Below, in pieces: positions 16,528 through 24,515 of a stretch of 64,000 bases of DNA. The position numbers were made by a program, and so were the translations under genes. Within the stretch, counting starts at the first letter, position 1. Each line of letters begins with the position of its first letter. The notes under the pieces were generated by a model. That model had not been told where the DNA came from, did no database searches, and saw only the letters and a list, made by a program, of their open reading frames with translations. The stretch comes from Gloeothece verrucosa PCC 7822 (lineage in GTDB: Bacteria; Cyanobacteriota; Cyanobacteriia; Cyanobacteriales; Microcystaceae): NCBI RefSeq assembly GCF_000147335.1, contig NC_014501.1:5634501-5698500 (forward strand). Reading direction: 5' to 3'.

Positions 16528-16916
16528 GAGAAAAGTGCCTGGGAGTCTTTCCGTGTTTCGACCCCAAGCACTTCTCTACTTTTTTCCTCACACCACACTT
16601 TTGCCTTACCTTTAAATATACAGTAGAAACACTGTTGAAATTATTGAGGTAGACAGTTTGGCAACTGGACTACTCTCTTAACTTACCACACCCCGCACTG
16701 GAATTTTTGTTCAAAAACGCTCATCATTCACCCTACTGGGTGAAGTGAGTTGCCCAAAAGCTGGACTATCGTATGTATAGAACTGATTGAGGAGAGGTGA
16801 AAACCTCACTCTGAAAAAGAGCTAGTAAAAAACACCTAAACAAAACACTCCTCACTCCTCACAAAAACTCCTCACACACTGAAGCAACAAGGCCGCCGAT
16901 GCAACGGCGGTTTTTT
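16528..16916 (+). ncRNA. Candidate structured non-coding RNA (unrecognised)
   Basis: Four consecutive hairpins followed by a Rho-independent terminator define a possible plus-strand RNA of up to about 390 nt with no coding potential. The 5' end is not defined; I chose the first strong hairpin. Transcription is not shown by sequence alone. tmRNA was excluded for lack of the tRNA-like ends, and RNase P RNA for lack of its conserved core. Confidence 0.35.
16893..16916 (+). terminator. Intrinsic terminator
   Basis: CCGCCG (16893-16898), loop ATGCAA, CGGCGG (16905-16910), then six T. The T-run is present only in the plus direction, so it ends a plus-strand transcript although both neighbouring genes are on the minus strand. 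Confidence 0.8.
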
Positions 16917-17002
16917 ATTTGGGTATTTTATATCTTCAGGCAAAAATCCTAACATCCTAGATCCGTAAAATCAATTAGAATTTTTGTACTATTTTTTAAC
17001 CG

Positions 17003-17620
17003 TTATAAATCTTGCTTCACCTGAACGCCGTCTTTTTTGATGATATAAGCTGGAACTCCCACCACAACGCAATTACTCGGGACATTTTTCACTACTACAG
17101 CATTAGCCCCAACGGTAACATTATCGCCGATTTCAATGGCTCCAATCACTTTAGCTCCAGCCGTAATCCTGACATTATTGCCAATTTTCGGACGACCACT
17201 TTTATCTTTATAACCGATGGTCACCTGTTGATTGATCCAACAATTTTCGCCTATATCCGCCATAATGATTGTACTAAAGCCATGTTGGATAAATAACCCC
17301 GCCCCAATATTACATGAATTATCCAAAAAAAAGTAGGGGCATTCTTGATAAATAACTTTCAAAATATAAGATAAAAATCGACCCGAAAAGTTGCCTTTAA
17401 ATAATCTAAAATAATAGAGATTTCTAAATTCTTTAGGGGTTTGAAGTAAAAAAAGTAATTGGAGAAAAAAAGAACGTTCAAGAAGCCCTAAAGCCTTTTC
17501 CCACGCTAGAACATCCGCCTTAATTAGGTGTTTTTCAGTGGTCAGCCAAAAAGGAATTAATAAAGGAGATAAACGAATAATGTTTAAATAAAAGAAAATT
17601 TCTCGGAAAAACTGTTTCAT
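17003..17620 (-). CDS. Hexapeptide-repeat acyltransferase, serine acetyltransferase-like
   Basis: A 205-residue protein whose C-terminal half (about 100-195) is a left-handed beta-helix of hexapeptide repeats: IGAGLFIQHGFSTIIMADIG, GNNVRITAGAKVIGAIEIGD and NVTVGANAVVVKNVP. The histidine in IQHGFST and the GYKDKSGRPKIG loop are as in CysE-type serine acetyltransferases. The N-terminal half is hydrophobic-aromatic and helical, unlike the helical N-domain of true CysE, so a polysaccharide or glycolipid O-acetyltransferase is equally likely. The acetyl-CoA-dependent chemistry is a family property; the acceptor is unknown. Confidence 0.8.
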   Translation of the reverse strand: MKQFFREIFFYLNIIRLSPLLIPFWLTTEKHLIKADVLAWEKALGLLERSFFLQLLFLLQTPKEFRNLYYFRLFKGNFSGRFLSYILKVIYQECPYFFLDNSCNIGAGLFIQHGFSTIIMADIGENCWINQQVTIGYKDKSGRPKIGNNVRITAGAKVIGAIEIGDNVTVGANAVVVKNVPSNCVVVGVPAYIIKKDGVQVKQDL

Positions 17621-17751
17621 AAATCATGAGGAAGTGAGCTACAGTGAAAAGGGAGCCACTCGACTTAGACAATATTTTAGTATAAATGTGGAGCAGCAAC
17701 GCCCCACAATAGAATCAGTAGTCTAATGACAAATCACCAACCCAGACATTC

Positions 17752-19092
17752 ATGACTAAAACAGTTCAAGTGATCGGAGGCGGTTTAGCCGGTACAGAAG
17801 CGGCTTGGCAAATTGCCCAGGCGGGAGTACCTGTTATTTTATGGGAAATGCGCCCTGTGAGAACCAGTCCGGCTCATCATAGCGCAGAATTAGCCGAATT
17901 AGTCTGTAGTAACTCTTTTGGGGCAATGGCATCCGATCGCGCAGCCGGGTTACTGCATGAAGAGTTACGCCGCCTTGGTTCTGTTATCATTGGCACGGCG
18001 GATCAACATTCTGTCCCCGCCGGCGGAGCTTTAGCCGTAGATAGAGGCGTATTTAGCCGCCAGTTAAGCGAAACTTTAGCCAGTCATCCTTTAATTGAAT
18101 TACGACGCGCAGAAGTGACAGAAATTCCCAGAGAGGGAGTAGTAGTTCTCACCACCGGACCCTTAACCAGTCCGGCCTTAACCGAAGACTTACAACGCTT
18201 CACCGGCATGGAATATTTTAGCTTTTTTGATGCGGCCAGTCCGATTATAGTCGGAGAATCCATTAATACAGAGATTGCTTTTAAAGCTTCCCGTTATGAT
18301 AAGGGAGAAGCCGCTTATTTAAACTGTCCCATGAACCGAGAACAATATCTACAGTTTTGGCAAGAATTATCGGCGGCTGAACAAGCAGAATTAAAAGATT
18401 TTGAACGAGAAACGGCTAAATTTTTTGAAGGATGTTTGCCTATTGAAGAGTTAGCCAGACGAGGCGAAGAAACCATGCGTTTTGGTCCGCTTAAACCGGT
18501 AGGACTTTATGATCCTCGCTACGGAGATCAACGTCCTTATGCAGTGATTCAACTGCGTCAAGAAGATAAAGCCGGCCAATTATGGAATATGGTCGGGTTT
18601 CAAACTAATCTAAAATGGGGAGAACAAAAGCGAGTTTTTCGGCTGATTCCTGGCTTAGAAGCGGCTGAGTTTGTGAGAATGGGAGTAATGCACCGCAATA
18701 CCTTTATTAATTCTCCTCAATTACTCGGTCCCTCTTTACAGTTTAAAAACCGTCCTACCCTGTTAGCAGCCGGTCAATTGGTGGGAACGGAAGGATATAC
18801 CGCGGCCGCGGCCGGTGGATGGTTGGCCGGAACAAATGCGGCTCGTTTGGTGTTAGGATTAGAGCCGGTGACTATGCCCGTAACAACCATGATGGGGGCC
18901 TTGTTTGATTTTATCAGTTCCGCTTCCCCGAAACATTTTCAACCCATGCCGCCGAATTTTGGCATTTTACCGGAGTTTACTACTCGTATTAAGAATAAGC
19001 GTGATCGCTATGGAAAGTACCGCGATCGTTCTTTAGAAGACCTTGATGCTTGGCGCACCGGGTTACAAATCCGTTCGCTGGTGGGGACTTAG
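17752..19092 (+). CDS. trmFO: Folate/FAD-dependent tRNA m5U54 methyltransferase TrmFO
   Basis: A 446-residue enzyme that forms 5-methyluridine at position 54 of the tRNA T-loop using methylenetetrahydrofolate as carbon donor and FADH2 as reductant. The FAD dinucleotide loop VIGGGLAGTEAAWQ is at residues 8-21. Family-specific segments include VCSNSFGAMASDRAAGLL, with a catalytic-region cysteine, the segment YLNCPMNREQY with the second conserved cysteine, and EGYTAAAAGGWLAGTNAARL near the end. Length is normal. Genes of this kind (formerly gid) are standard in cyanobacteria and Gram-positives instead of TrmA. It is monocistronic. Confidence 0.96.
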   Translation: MTKTVQVIGGGLAGTEAAWQIAQAGVPVILWEMRPVRTSPAHHSAELAELVCSNSFGAMASDRAAGLLHEELRRLGSVIIGTADQHSVPAGGALAVDRGVFSRQLSETLASHPLIELRRAEVTEIPREGVVVLTTGPLTSPALTEDLQRFTGMEYFSFFDAASPIIVGESINTEIAFKASRYDKGEAAYLNCPMNREQYLQFWQELSAAEQAELKDFERETAKFFEGCLPIEELARRGEETMRFGPLKPVGLYDPRYGDQRPYAVIQLRQEDKAGQLWNMVGFQTNLKWGEQKRVFRLIPGLEAAEFVRMGVMHRNTFINSPQLLGPSLQFKNRPTLLAAGQLVGTEGYTAAAAGGWLAGTNAARLVLGLEPVTMPVTTMMGALFDFISSASPKHFQPMPPNFGILPEFTTRIKNKRDRYGKYRDRSLEDLDAWRTGLQIRSLVGT

Positions 19093-19094
19093 TT

Positions 19095-19217
19095 ATGGTT
19101 TCTCTATCAAAAAAGCTTTCTTTAGATGAGTATTTAATTTTTGATGATGGGACTGAGCGGCGTTATGAACTCGAGGATGGGTTTTTATTAGAAATGCCTC
19201 TAGCTACTTTTTGCTGA
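19095..19217 (+). pseudogene. N-terminal remnant of a Uma2-family (DUF820) nuclease gene
   Basis: An ATG two bases after the trmFO stop opens 40 codons reading MVSLSKKLSLDEYLIFDD then ERRYELEDGFLLEMP, then TGA. This is the characteristic N-terminus of Uma2 (DUF820) restriction-endonuclease-fold proteins, usually about 190 residues and very common in cyanobacteria. The remaining 150 residues are missing; the bases after the stop (to about 19257) show scraps in other frames only. It is a decayed fragment. Confidence 0.65.
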
Positions 19218-19270
19218 AGTTATTTTAACTGTTCAAGAAGTGTTGGCGGCTTAAGGGTATTATAAAAAAA

Positions 19271-19288
19271 CCCCCTTATTAAGGGGGG
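19271..19288. repeat. Short palindromic repeat, copy 1
   Basis: CCCCCTT-ATT-AAGGGGG palindrome preceded by seven A. Read on the minus strand it would be a hairpin plus T-run and could terminate minus-strand transcripts. A near-identical palindrome lies at 19660-19678, on the other side of the small membrane-protein gene. Confidence 0.6.
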
Positions 19289-19328
19289 CTAAAGAATAAC
19301 TAATAGAAGAAATTAAGATAAGTAGACG

Positions 19329-19571
19329 ATGAAAGATCAGTTTATTAAGTGGCTAAATCGGTTTTTGGTGTTTGATGTTTTTCTGGTGATCTTCGGCTTT
19401 TTTTGGTTTGCGATCGCGGTTTTGGCTCGTTCGATAGGGGTTGACTTTGGCTTCGATTTGTGGTATAAGCTCTGGCAACCCTTGTTTAATCCGGCCATCG
19501 GGATTTTGTTTTTAGGAGCGTTTGTGAGTTGGGGCGTGAATAAGATTAGTGAAAGGTTTAAGGCGAATTAG
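19329..19571 (+). CDS. Small membrane protein of unknown function
   Basis: An 80-residue protein with two hydrophobic segments (about residues 13-36 and 52-72), the second followed by a basic end. The length and pattern are common among small cyanobacterial conserved proteins, but I recognise no family. The segment FNPAIGILFLGAFVSWGVNK looks conserved. The gene is bracketed by two copies of a CCCCTTAATAAGGGG-type palindrome. It lies in a stretch of broken genes, but its own frame is clean with an ATG start. Confidence 0.6.
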   Translation: MKDQFIKWLNRFLVFDVFLVIFGFFWFAIAVLARSIGVDFGFDLWYKLWQPLFNPAIGILFLGAFVSWGVNKISERFKAN

Positions 19572-19659
19572 AGTTTATAGTTGTCCGTACCCTTAGCCCA
19601 GATGAATATAGATGAATGTGGATAGGATAAATAAGTTTTAAAGTTTTTTTCTTATTTTC

Positions 19660-19678
19660 CCCCCCTTAATAAGGGGGG
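19660..19678. repeat. Short palindromic repeat, copy 2
   Basis: CCCCCC-TTAATAA-GGGGGG palindrome, followed by another G6 run (TTGGGGGG). It is the second copy of the element seen at 19271-19288. Confidence 0.6.
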
Positions 19679-19723
19679 TTGGGGGGATCTATTCTGATAT
19701 TTTTGCTTTCAACCACGAGAATA

Positions 19724-20321
19724 TTACTCACCTCTTAACCCGACTCCTTTTTCATGTTCAAGGGCATAATCTAAGGTTTCCATATCTCGCTTAATACCGA
19801 TAATTTGATGGGTTTTTGGATGCCTTGCCAGTTCGATATAAGCGGCTTCTTCTGGGTATTCTTTTAAACCCACATCGGCAAAAGCTTTGATCATTTCTAA
19901 GCTGTGAGTTGTGGCAAAAATTTGAACGTCTAAGGCTTTAGCTAGTTTGAATAAGTGTAACCAAAATTCTCGTTGATTTAGGTAATGTATGCCGTTTTCT
20001 ATTTCATCGATTAAAAGAATTCCATTTTTAACGTCAATTAAGTTGATCACGATTTCTATTATTCTGTTAAGAGCATCTCCGAAAAGAGAATTTATTCCAA
20101 GTTCTCTCAGGAAAAGCTTTACTAAAGCTTAAAAACTCCTTTCTAAGCCGCATCAGAAACAAAATCCCTGTAGGCAGAGGCGCATGAAACAAATACAAAG
20201 CTTCTAACAAAGCCGTTTTCCCTGAATTATTCTTACCGCCAATTAAATTAACCCTTTCAAAACCCGAAATTTTAGTATCTTCAAAACATCTAAAATTCTC
20301 GATATCAATTTCTTCTAACAT
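19724..20321 (-). pseudogene. AAA ATPase gene with internal deletion and frameshift
   Basis: Two adjacent minus-strand frames are the two ends of one ATPase. The first (20321-20067, 84 codons) has IENFRCFEDTKISGF and Walker A GGKNNSGKTALLEAL. The second has Walker B ILLIDEIENGIHY, the switch histidine in ATTHSLEM and a normal C-terminus. Before its first ATG the second frame continues upstream in phase as GINSLFGDALNRIIEIVINL, a conserved stretch of such ATPases, up to the point where the first frame is read in a different phase (about 20085-20105). Intact relatives (about 380-430 aa) have more than 100 residues between these blocks. So the gene has lost its middle and carries a frameshift at the join. 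It is nonfunctional. Confidence 0.8.
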
Positions 20322-20372
20322 ATAAAAAAAGCATCTTGAAAATTAAGCGATTAGGAAACATACTTAGTATTA

Positions 20373-20735
20373 TTAAAAAGCGTGTTGTTTTAACTCACTC
20401 AGAGAAACCACCTCAAGAGCGCGAGCATGAGTTGATGAGAGGACGACAGGAGGAGCAACACCCGCATCAAAAGCCTCTTTCCAACGAGACGCGCATAAAC
20501 ACCAACGATCACCCGGTTTTAAACCCGGAAAACGATAATCTGGCCGAGGAGTGATCAAATCATTGCCTCTAGCTTTAGAAAATTCTAAAAATTCTGCGGT
20601 TACTACCGCACAAATAACGTGAGAACCAAAATCTTGCCCACCGGTGCGGCAAAACCCATCTCGATAGTATCCTGTCAAAGGATCATTACAGCAGAGTTCT
20701 AGAGGTTCCCCGAGTACGTTTCTTGCGTCTGTCAT
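20373..20735 (-). CDS. DUF2237-family protein
   Basis: A 120-residue protein matching the DUF2237 family throughout: NVLGEPLELCC, PLTGYYRDGFCRTG, DFGSHVICAVVTAEFLEFS, and the C-terminal PGDRWCLCASRWKEA with VVLSSTHARALEVV. The family is widespread in bacteria and also in algae. Its function is unknown; conserved cysteines and charged residues suggest binding or enzymatic activity. Its ATG lies only 3 bp after the stop of the CocE-like hydrolase gene on the same strand, so the two are very probably co-transcribed. Confidence 0.85.
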   Translation of the reverse strand: MTDARNVLGEPLELCCNDPLTGYYRDGFCRTGGQDFGSHVICAVVTAEFLEFSKARGNDLITPRPDYRFPGLKPGDRWCLCASRWKEAFDAGVAPPVVLSSTHARALEVVSLSELKQHAF

Positions 20736-20738
20736 CGT

Positions 20739-22625
20739 TTAGTCCTGATTTTCTTCGGCTATAGGAAGTATTATACCTGATGGGTAATTAGCATTACGAT
20801 AAAGGCTAATTATAGGAGGCGGTGATACCTTTGGTGTTAAAGTGTTGTCTTGATCGGCACAGGTAATAGCGACCCGAATACGATTTCCTTTGCGGAAAAT
20901 ATAAGAGATCGGGTGCAAGTCAAAAATTAACTCCACCGGATTGTCCGGCAAATTGATGATATCTTCGGCAAAACTTCGATGATAAGGTATCCCTAAGTTA
21001 TTAAACAAAGGATTAGATATGCTTCGATGCGATGCTCTAAGAACTCCTTCAGTAACATAACAGGAATTTCCTTGATCATCGATTTCTTCCAAGTAGACAA
21101 AAAAATCGCCATCAGGATGTGTTGAAGTAATCCAAAGGTGAACGATCGGATGGCCGGTTACTTCAGTATCTAGAGACAAAAGATTTGTCGTGTAAGTCAA
21201 TGCCTTTTCATCATTAAATTTCAGATTTGGGTATTGAAAAGCTCCTCCATATACATTTGCCCACCTTGTTGTTGTGCCAGATGTGGTTGTATAGTCAACC
21301 CTGTAATGATCTTGCCCCTCGTTAGTCATGGGAAACTCAGAACTTAACAGTCCATCATTGACAGAATTTACGGTTTCATTGTGTTTCTCGTGAAAATAGT
21401 ATCGCTTTTCCTTGACATTAGGTATTGGCCATTGCCAGGCGGCTCTCCATTCTTCCCCTTTGGCAGCGCCCATTACGTAGTAATATATAGGTGCTTCCTC
21501 CATGACTTTGTTATCAATTCCCTTGAGCCAGTAGTCATACCAACGCAAATGTTCACAAGCAAAATCTAAACCATCAGTATTTAGATGAGACCAAGGGCCA
21601 ATGACAATTTTTTGGGGATTATTGAGGTTATTAAATAATATAAGTGCATCCCGACACCAAGCATCATACCAACCGGCTAAATGGTAAATAGGAATATTTG
21701 ATTGTTTGATTTCTTCAAGGTATCCAGAAGGACTACAGTCTGTATATATTTGGATATCGGATATTTGATCTGTGCTATCTCGAAAAGATAAAGAATCAAA
21801 AAACTCAAAAATATTTCTATTAGCTTTGTGTTCTTCTAAGGCTTTCATTAACATTGAATAATCATGATCTTGGTCAACGGGAGCAGCAGGTTGATTTTTA
21901 TCCAATTGTTCTAGCTCGTCACCCCAAACCTCTGCAAATTTATGGCGAAATATCCCTCCTGGATAAACAAAATCATATAGATCGAATAAAGCCATTTCTG
22001 GGAAGATAGCTTTTAAGTGAGGCGGCAATGTACTGGCAGCCATATATTGAGTTATACCCATATAAGACATACCGAACATCCCTATACATCCGTTAGACCA
22101 AGACTGTGCGGCAAACCACTCAGTAATATCGTAAGCATCCCGTGTTTCACTTGGAGAAAAAGGAAACTCACTTGTTCCATAAGATGCTCCTCCTCCTCTA
22201 ACATCTACAACACATATAATATAACCGTGAGCAATTAATCTTTTCAGCCAACCCCTTTTATCTAATTGTGTATTTAATTTGGTATTATTTTCGATAAAAG
22301 TAATATATTTAATGAAAATCTTAGACCAAGAATGTTTAGCAAAAAATTTTTTCAAGCGGCCAGCTTGTACATCGGCTCGATGATATCGATAATGAGTCCA
22401 AATTACAGGGAGAGGATCGATAACAACTTTTCCGTTTTTTACCGGTCGGAATAGATCAAAGGCTAACTTAGTTCCATCTCGTACAGTTAAATATTGAGAT
22501 GTTCGTATCCATTTATTATAAAGAGGTTTTGAGTATCCATTATATTTATTGAATTGGGGCCTAAGTTTTTCTTTTCTAAAAAACCTTAAAATAACACGCC
22601 GCACTTGCTTAACTATTTTATTCAT
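20739..22625 (-). CDS. CocE/NonD-family (X-Pro dipeptidyl-peptidase S15-like) hydrolase
   Basis: A 628-residue serine hydrolase. The N-terminal two-thirds is an alpha/beta-hydrolase of the S15/CocE type: DVRGGGASYGTSE oxyanion region (141-153) and nucleophile elbow GMSYMG (Ser187). The histidine of the triad is probably in IGPWSHLN. The last 200 residues form the jelly-roll PepX_C domain (DFFVYLEEIDDQGNSCYVTEG and RIRVAITCADQDN). Members hydrolyse esters or amides such as acylated antibiotics, cocaine or glutaryl-7-aminocephalosporanic acid; the natural substrate here is unknown. There is no signal peptide; the basic N-terminus may be membrane associated. AAGGAG about 10 bases before the ATG supports the start. 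DUF2237 follows 3 bp later. Confidence 0.9.
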   Translation of the reverse strand: MNKIVKQVRRVILRFFRKEKLRPQFNKYNGYSKPLYNKWIRTSQYLTVRDGTKLAFDLFRPVKNGKVVIDPLPVIWTHYRYHRADVQAGRLKKFFAKHSWSKIFIKYITFIENNTKLNTQLDKRGWLKRLIAHGYIICVVDVRGGGASYGTSEFPFSPSETRDAYDITEWFAAQSWSNGCIGMFGMSYMGITQYMAASTLPPHLKAIFPEMALFDLYDFVYPGGIFRHKFAEVWGDELEQLDKNQPAAPVDQDHDYSMLMKALEEHKANRNIFEFFDSLSFRDSTDQISDIQIYTDCSPSGYLEEIKQSNIPIYHLAGWYDAWCRDALILFNNLNNPQKIVIGPWSHLNTDGLDFACEHLRWYDYWLKGIDNKVMEEAPIYYYVMGAAKGEEWRAAWQWPIPNVKEKRYYFHEKHNETVNSVNDGLLSSEFPMTNEGQDHYRVDYTTTSGTTTRWANVYGGAFQYPNLKFNDEKALTYTTNLLSLDTEVTGHPIVHLWITSTHPDGDFFVYLEEIDDQGNSCYVTEGVLRASHRSISNPLFNNLGIPYHRSFAEDIINLPDNPVELIFDLHPISYIFRKGNRIRVAITCADQDNTLTPKVSPPPIISLYRNANYPSGIILPIAEENQD

Positions 22626-22835
22626 TCTGCTTTTTCTCCTTGAATTAATCTAGTACGGATGAGTTGTTACCAGGACAATACCGTTATCGGTTTTGCCAAT
22701 TTTCCCTAGCTCTGAACTCATCCATAGAAAAAGGCTCATAGTACATCAAAGTCTTAAATTTTAAGGAATATGAGCTTTAATGTACTTTTTTGTAGCCAGG
22801 TAAATCGATTAAATAATTAGCTAAAAAAATCAAGT

Positions 22836-23795
22836 TTACGTTAATTTTTCTTTAACGATGGCTTGAATTTGTTTACCGTCTGCTTGACCTTTCAGTTGTT
22901 TCACGGCTACTCCCATCACTCGACCCATATCTTTAGCCGAGGTCGCCCCCACTTCAGTAATAATTTGATCGATAATTTCCTTCAGTTTCTCTTCAGAAAG
23001 TTGAGCCGGTAAATAAGTTTCAATGATGGCTAATTCTAGGGCTTCTTTTTCGGCTAAATCTTCTCGACCCCCTTTTTTAAACTGTTCTATAGAGTCGCGT
23101 CTTTGTTTTGCCTGCTGCGCGAGGAGTTCTATTTCTTGTTCAGGGGTGAGGGTTTCTTGTCCTGAAGGACGCAGCGCCACTTCTTTTTCTAGCAAGGCTT
23201 TTTTAATGCTTCTAACCGTTTCTAAGCGAATTTTATCTTTAGCTTTCATGGCTGTTTTGATATCTTCCCCGAGTCGTTCTTTAAGTCCTACAGGGGTTTG
23301 ACTCTCAGAACCAACGGCGGCTGATGTGTCTGCTGTGGCCGCTTCTTGTTCAATGACGGATGTATCTTCATGAGTTACACTAGCTTCACTTTCGGCGGCA
23401 GGAGAAGGTTCTTGTTGTTGTACCTCAAAGGTTTCGGCGGCTGTTGGGGGTTTTATTGGTGGCACCGCCGAAGCATCTATAGGAGACTCAAACAATTGAG
23501 GAGAAATGAATTTTTCCTCAGACAGTAGTCGAATTACTCCTTGGTCTAGATTTTTTTTTCCTTTCTGCTGGGACAGTTCAACAATACGAGAACCGATGGA
23601 ATTGCCGATTTTTTCGGCTTGTGCTGTAGAAGTAAAGGTATTTTCGCGAATTTTTGCTAAAAATACCTCTAATTCTTTGTTTCCGTTCTTCGTTGCTGAG
23701 TTAATTCCATTGAGAGATACAACTTTTTTGAGGCTCTTTTTGAGTACCTTTAGGAATTTTGACTGATTTAGGCTACTTGGATAAAGTTGAGTCAT
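22836..23795 (-). CDS. GatB/YqeY-domain protein with extra N-terminal region
   Basis: A 319-residue protein. Residues 171-319 are a complete YqeY domain (LKERLGEDIKTAMKAKDKIR, SIEQFKKGGREDLAEKE, IETYLPAQLSEEKL, and GRVMGVAVKQLKGQADG), a tRNA-amidotransferase-associated fold usually found alone at about 148 aa. Residues 1-101 are a separate helical basic region. Residues 102-170 are a Pro/Ala/Glu/Thr-rich linker, probably disordered. The YqeY domain resembles the tail of GatB that contacts tRNA, but the stand-alone family has no proven function. The N-terminal part is not recognised. A single ATG start at 23795 begins the whole frame and the reading frame is clean. Confidence 0.85.
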   Translation of the reverse strand: MTQLYPSSLNQSKFLKVLKKSLKKVVSLNGINSATKNGNKELEVFLAKIRENTFTSTAQAEKIGNSIGSRIVELSQQKGKKNLDQGVIRLLSEEKFISPQLFESPIDASAVPPIKPPTAAETFEVQQQEPSPAAESEASVTHEDTSVIEQEAATADTSAAVGSESQTPVGLKERLGEDIKTAMKAKDKIRLETVRSIKKALLEKEVALRPSGQETLTPEQEIELLAQQAKQRRDSIEQFKKGGREDLAEKEALELAIIETYLPAQLSEEKLKEIIDQIITEVGATSAKDMGRVMGVAVKQLKGQADGKQIQAIVKEKLT

Positions 23796-24046
23796 TTAAT
23801 GTACCTCTTACCAGTTGACCAATTTGTCTAAACAAAAATCTGTTTCTAGTGTAACTAGCTCATGGTTCCACAAAAGGTTAATAAAGCTTATATTAAGAAA
23901 CTCAACTGTTTTATTGTTGCTATCAGCGCTAAAACTTCAAACCCTACCTGTTGCCTAATCTTAATGAGCAACTTAAATGGGTGAGCGCTTATTACCTACC
24001 TTGCCCGGCTTACAATGAGGAATGGGGACAACTGAAGAAATAGACC

Positions 24047-24337
24047 ATGCAATCAAACTCTGGTATAAAAGTTTTAATCTGTTGCAATCGAACCTGCCGC
24101 AAATCGGGTTCATCTCGAATTTTTGAAATATTTAAAACTAATCCAATTCCCGAAGTTGAAGTGATAAAAGTCGGTTGCTTGGGAGAATGCGGCAATGGTC
24201 CAATGGTCTTAATTTTGCCAGAGGAGATTTGGTATTGGCAAGTTCAACCCGATGAAGTCTCGATGATTATTCAAAAGCATCTTAGGGGACATTCTCCCAT
24301 TAAAACAATGCTGTATCCGAAATTTCACCACAATTAA
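24047..24337 (+). CDS. Thioredoxin-like [2Fe-2S] ferredoxin
   Basis: A 96-residue protein with the thioredoxin-fold ferredoxin pattern. Cysteines lie at 12, 13, 17, 44 and 48 (VLICCNRTCRKSGSS and VGCLGECGNGP). C12, C17, C44 and C48 would be the cluster ligands as in the NuoE/HoxE-like and Aquifex ferredoxin type. It probably binds one [2Fe-2S] cluster and acts as a soluble electron carrier or a small redox sensor; partners are not in the neighbourhood. Length and segment WYWQVQPDEVSMIIQKHL fit the small cyanobacterial family. It starts with ATG. Confidence 0.85.
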   Translation: MQSNSGIKVLICCNRTCRKSGSSRIFEIFKTNPIPEVEVIKVGCLGECGNGPMVLILPEEIWYWQVQPDEVSMIIQKHLRGHSPIKTMLYPKFHHN

Positions 24338-24347
24338 ATCGGTGTAA

Positions 24348-24515
24348 TTATTCTAAAGTCCAATGACAATATAGTTTTCCGTTTTTGTCTTTTAACCACT
24401 TGCCGACTAATCGGGTTTTATCAGAATCTTGAGCCTCATTTAACTGACTGATGGCAACTGAATCACTAGCAGAATTCCCGTTAGAAAAGGGTTTTACAAT
24501 CAGCATTAAAAACAT
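24348..24515 (-). CDS. Small conserved-looking protein, 55 residues
   Basis: A short minus-strand ORF reads MFLMLIVKPFSNGNSAS at its start and ends KDKNGKLYCHWTLE. The ATG at 24515 is preceded by a G-rich Shine-Dalgarno-like GGGGGAGAG about six bases upstream, and codon choice resembles that of neighbours. The C-terminal pattern (W-x-K-D-x-G-x-L-x-C-x-W) is like that in other small cyanobacterial proteins. It is convergent with the ferredoxin gene (10 bp between stops). No function can be proposed. I judge it more likely real than not. Confidence 0.55.
   Translation of the reverse strand: MFLMLIVKPFSNGNSASDSVAISQLNEAQDSDKTRLVGKWLKDKNGKLYCHWTLE

Larger units (their letters stand above)
16054..17002 (+). 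other. Gene-free 949-bp region with hairpins and a plus-strand terminator
   Basis: No convincing ORF is present on either strand. Both flanking genes are on the minus strand, yet a plus-strand intrinsic terminator lies at 16893-16916. Several stable hairpins precede it: 16528-16576 (about 14 pairs), 16649-16673 (GTAG and CAGTT stems), 16727-16744 (perfect 7-bp stem) and 16794-16807 (perfect 5-bp stem with GAAA loop). An additional hairpin lies at about 16100-16120. Together they suggest a structured non-coding transcript. It lacks the signatures I know for tmRNA, RNase P RNA and SRP RNA. Confidence 0.5.

Noticed and set aside
16528..16916. tmRNA, RNase P RNA or SRP RNA
   Set aside because: None of the conserved ends or core motifs of these RNAs could be found, although size is similar to the first two.
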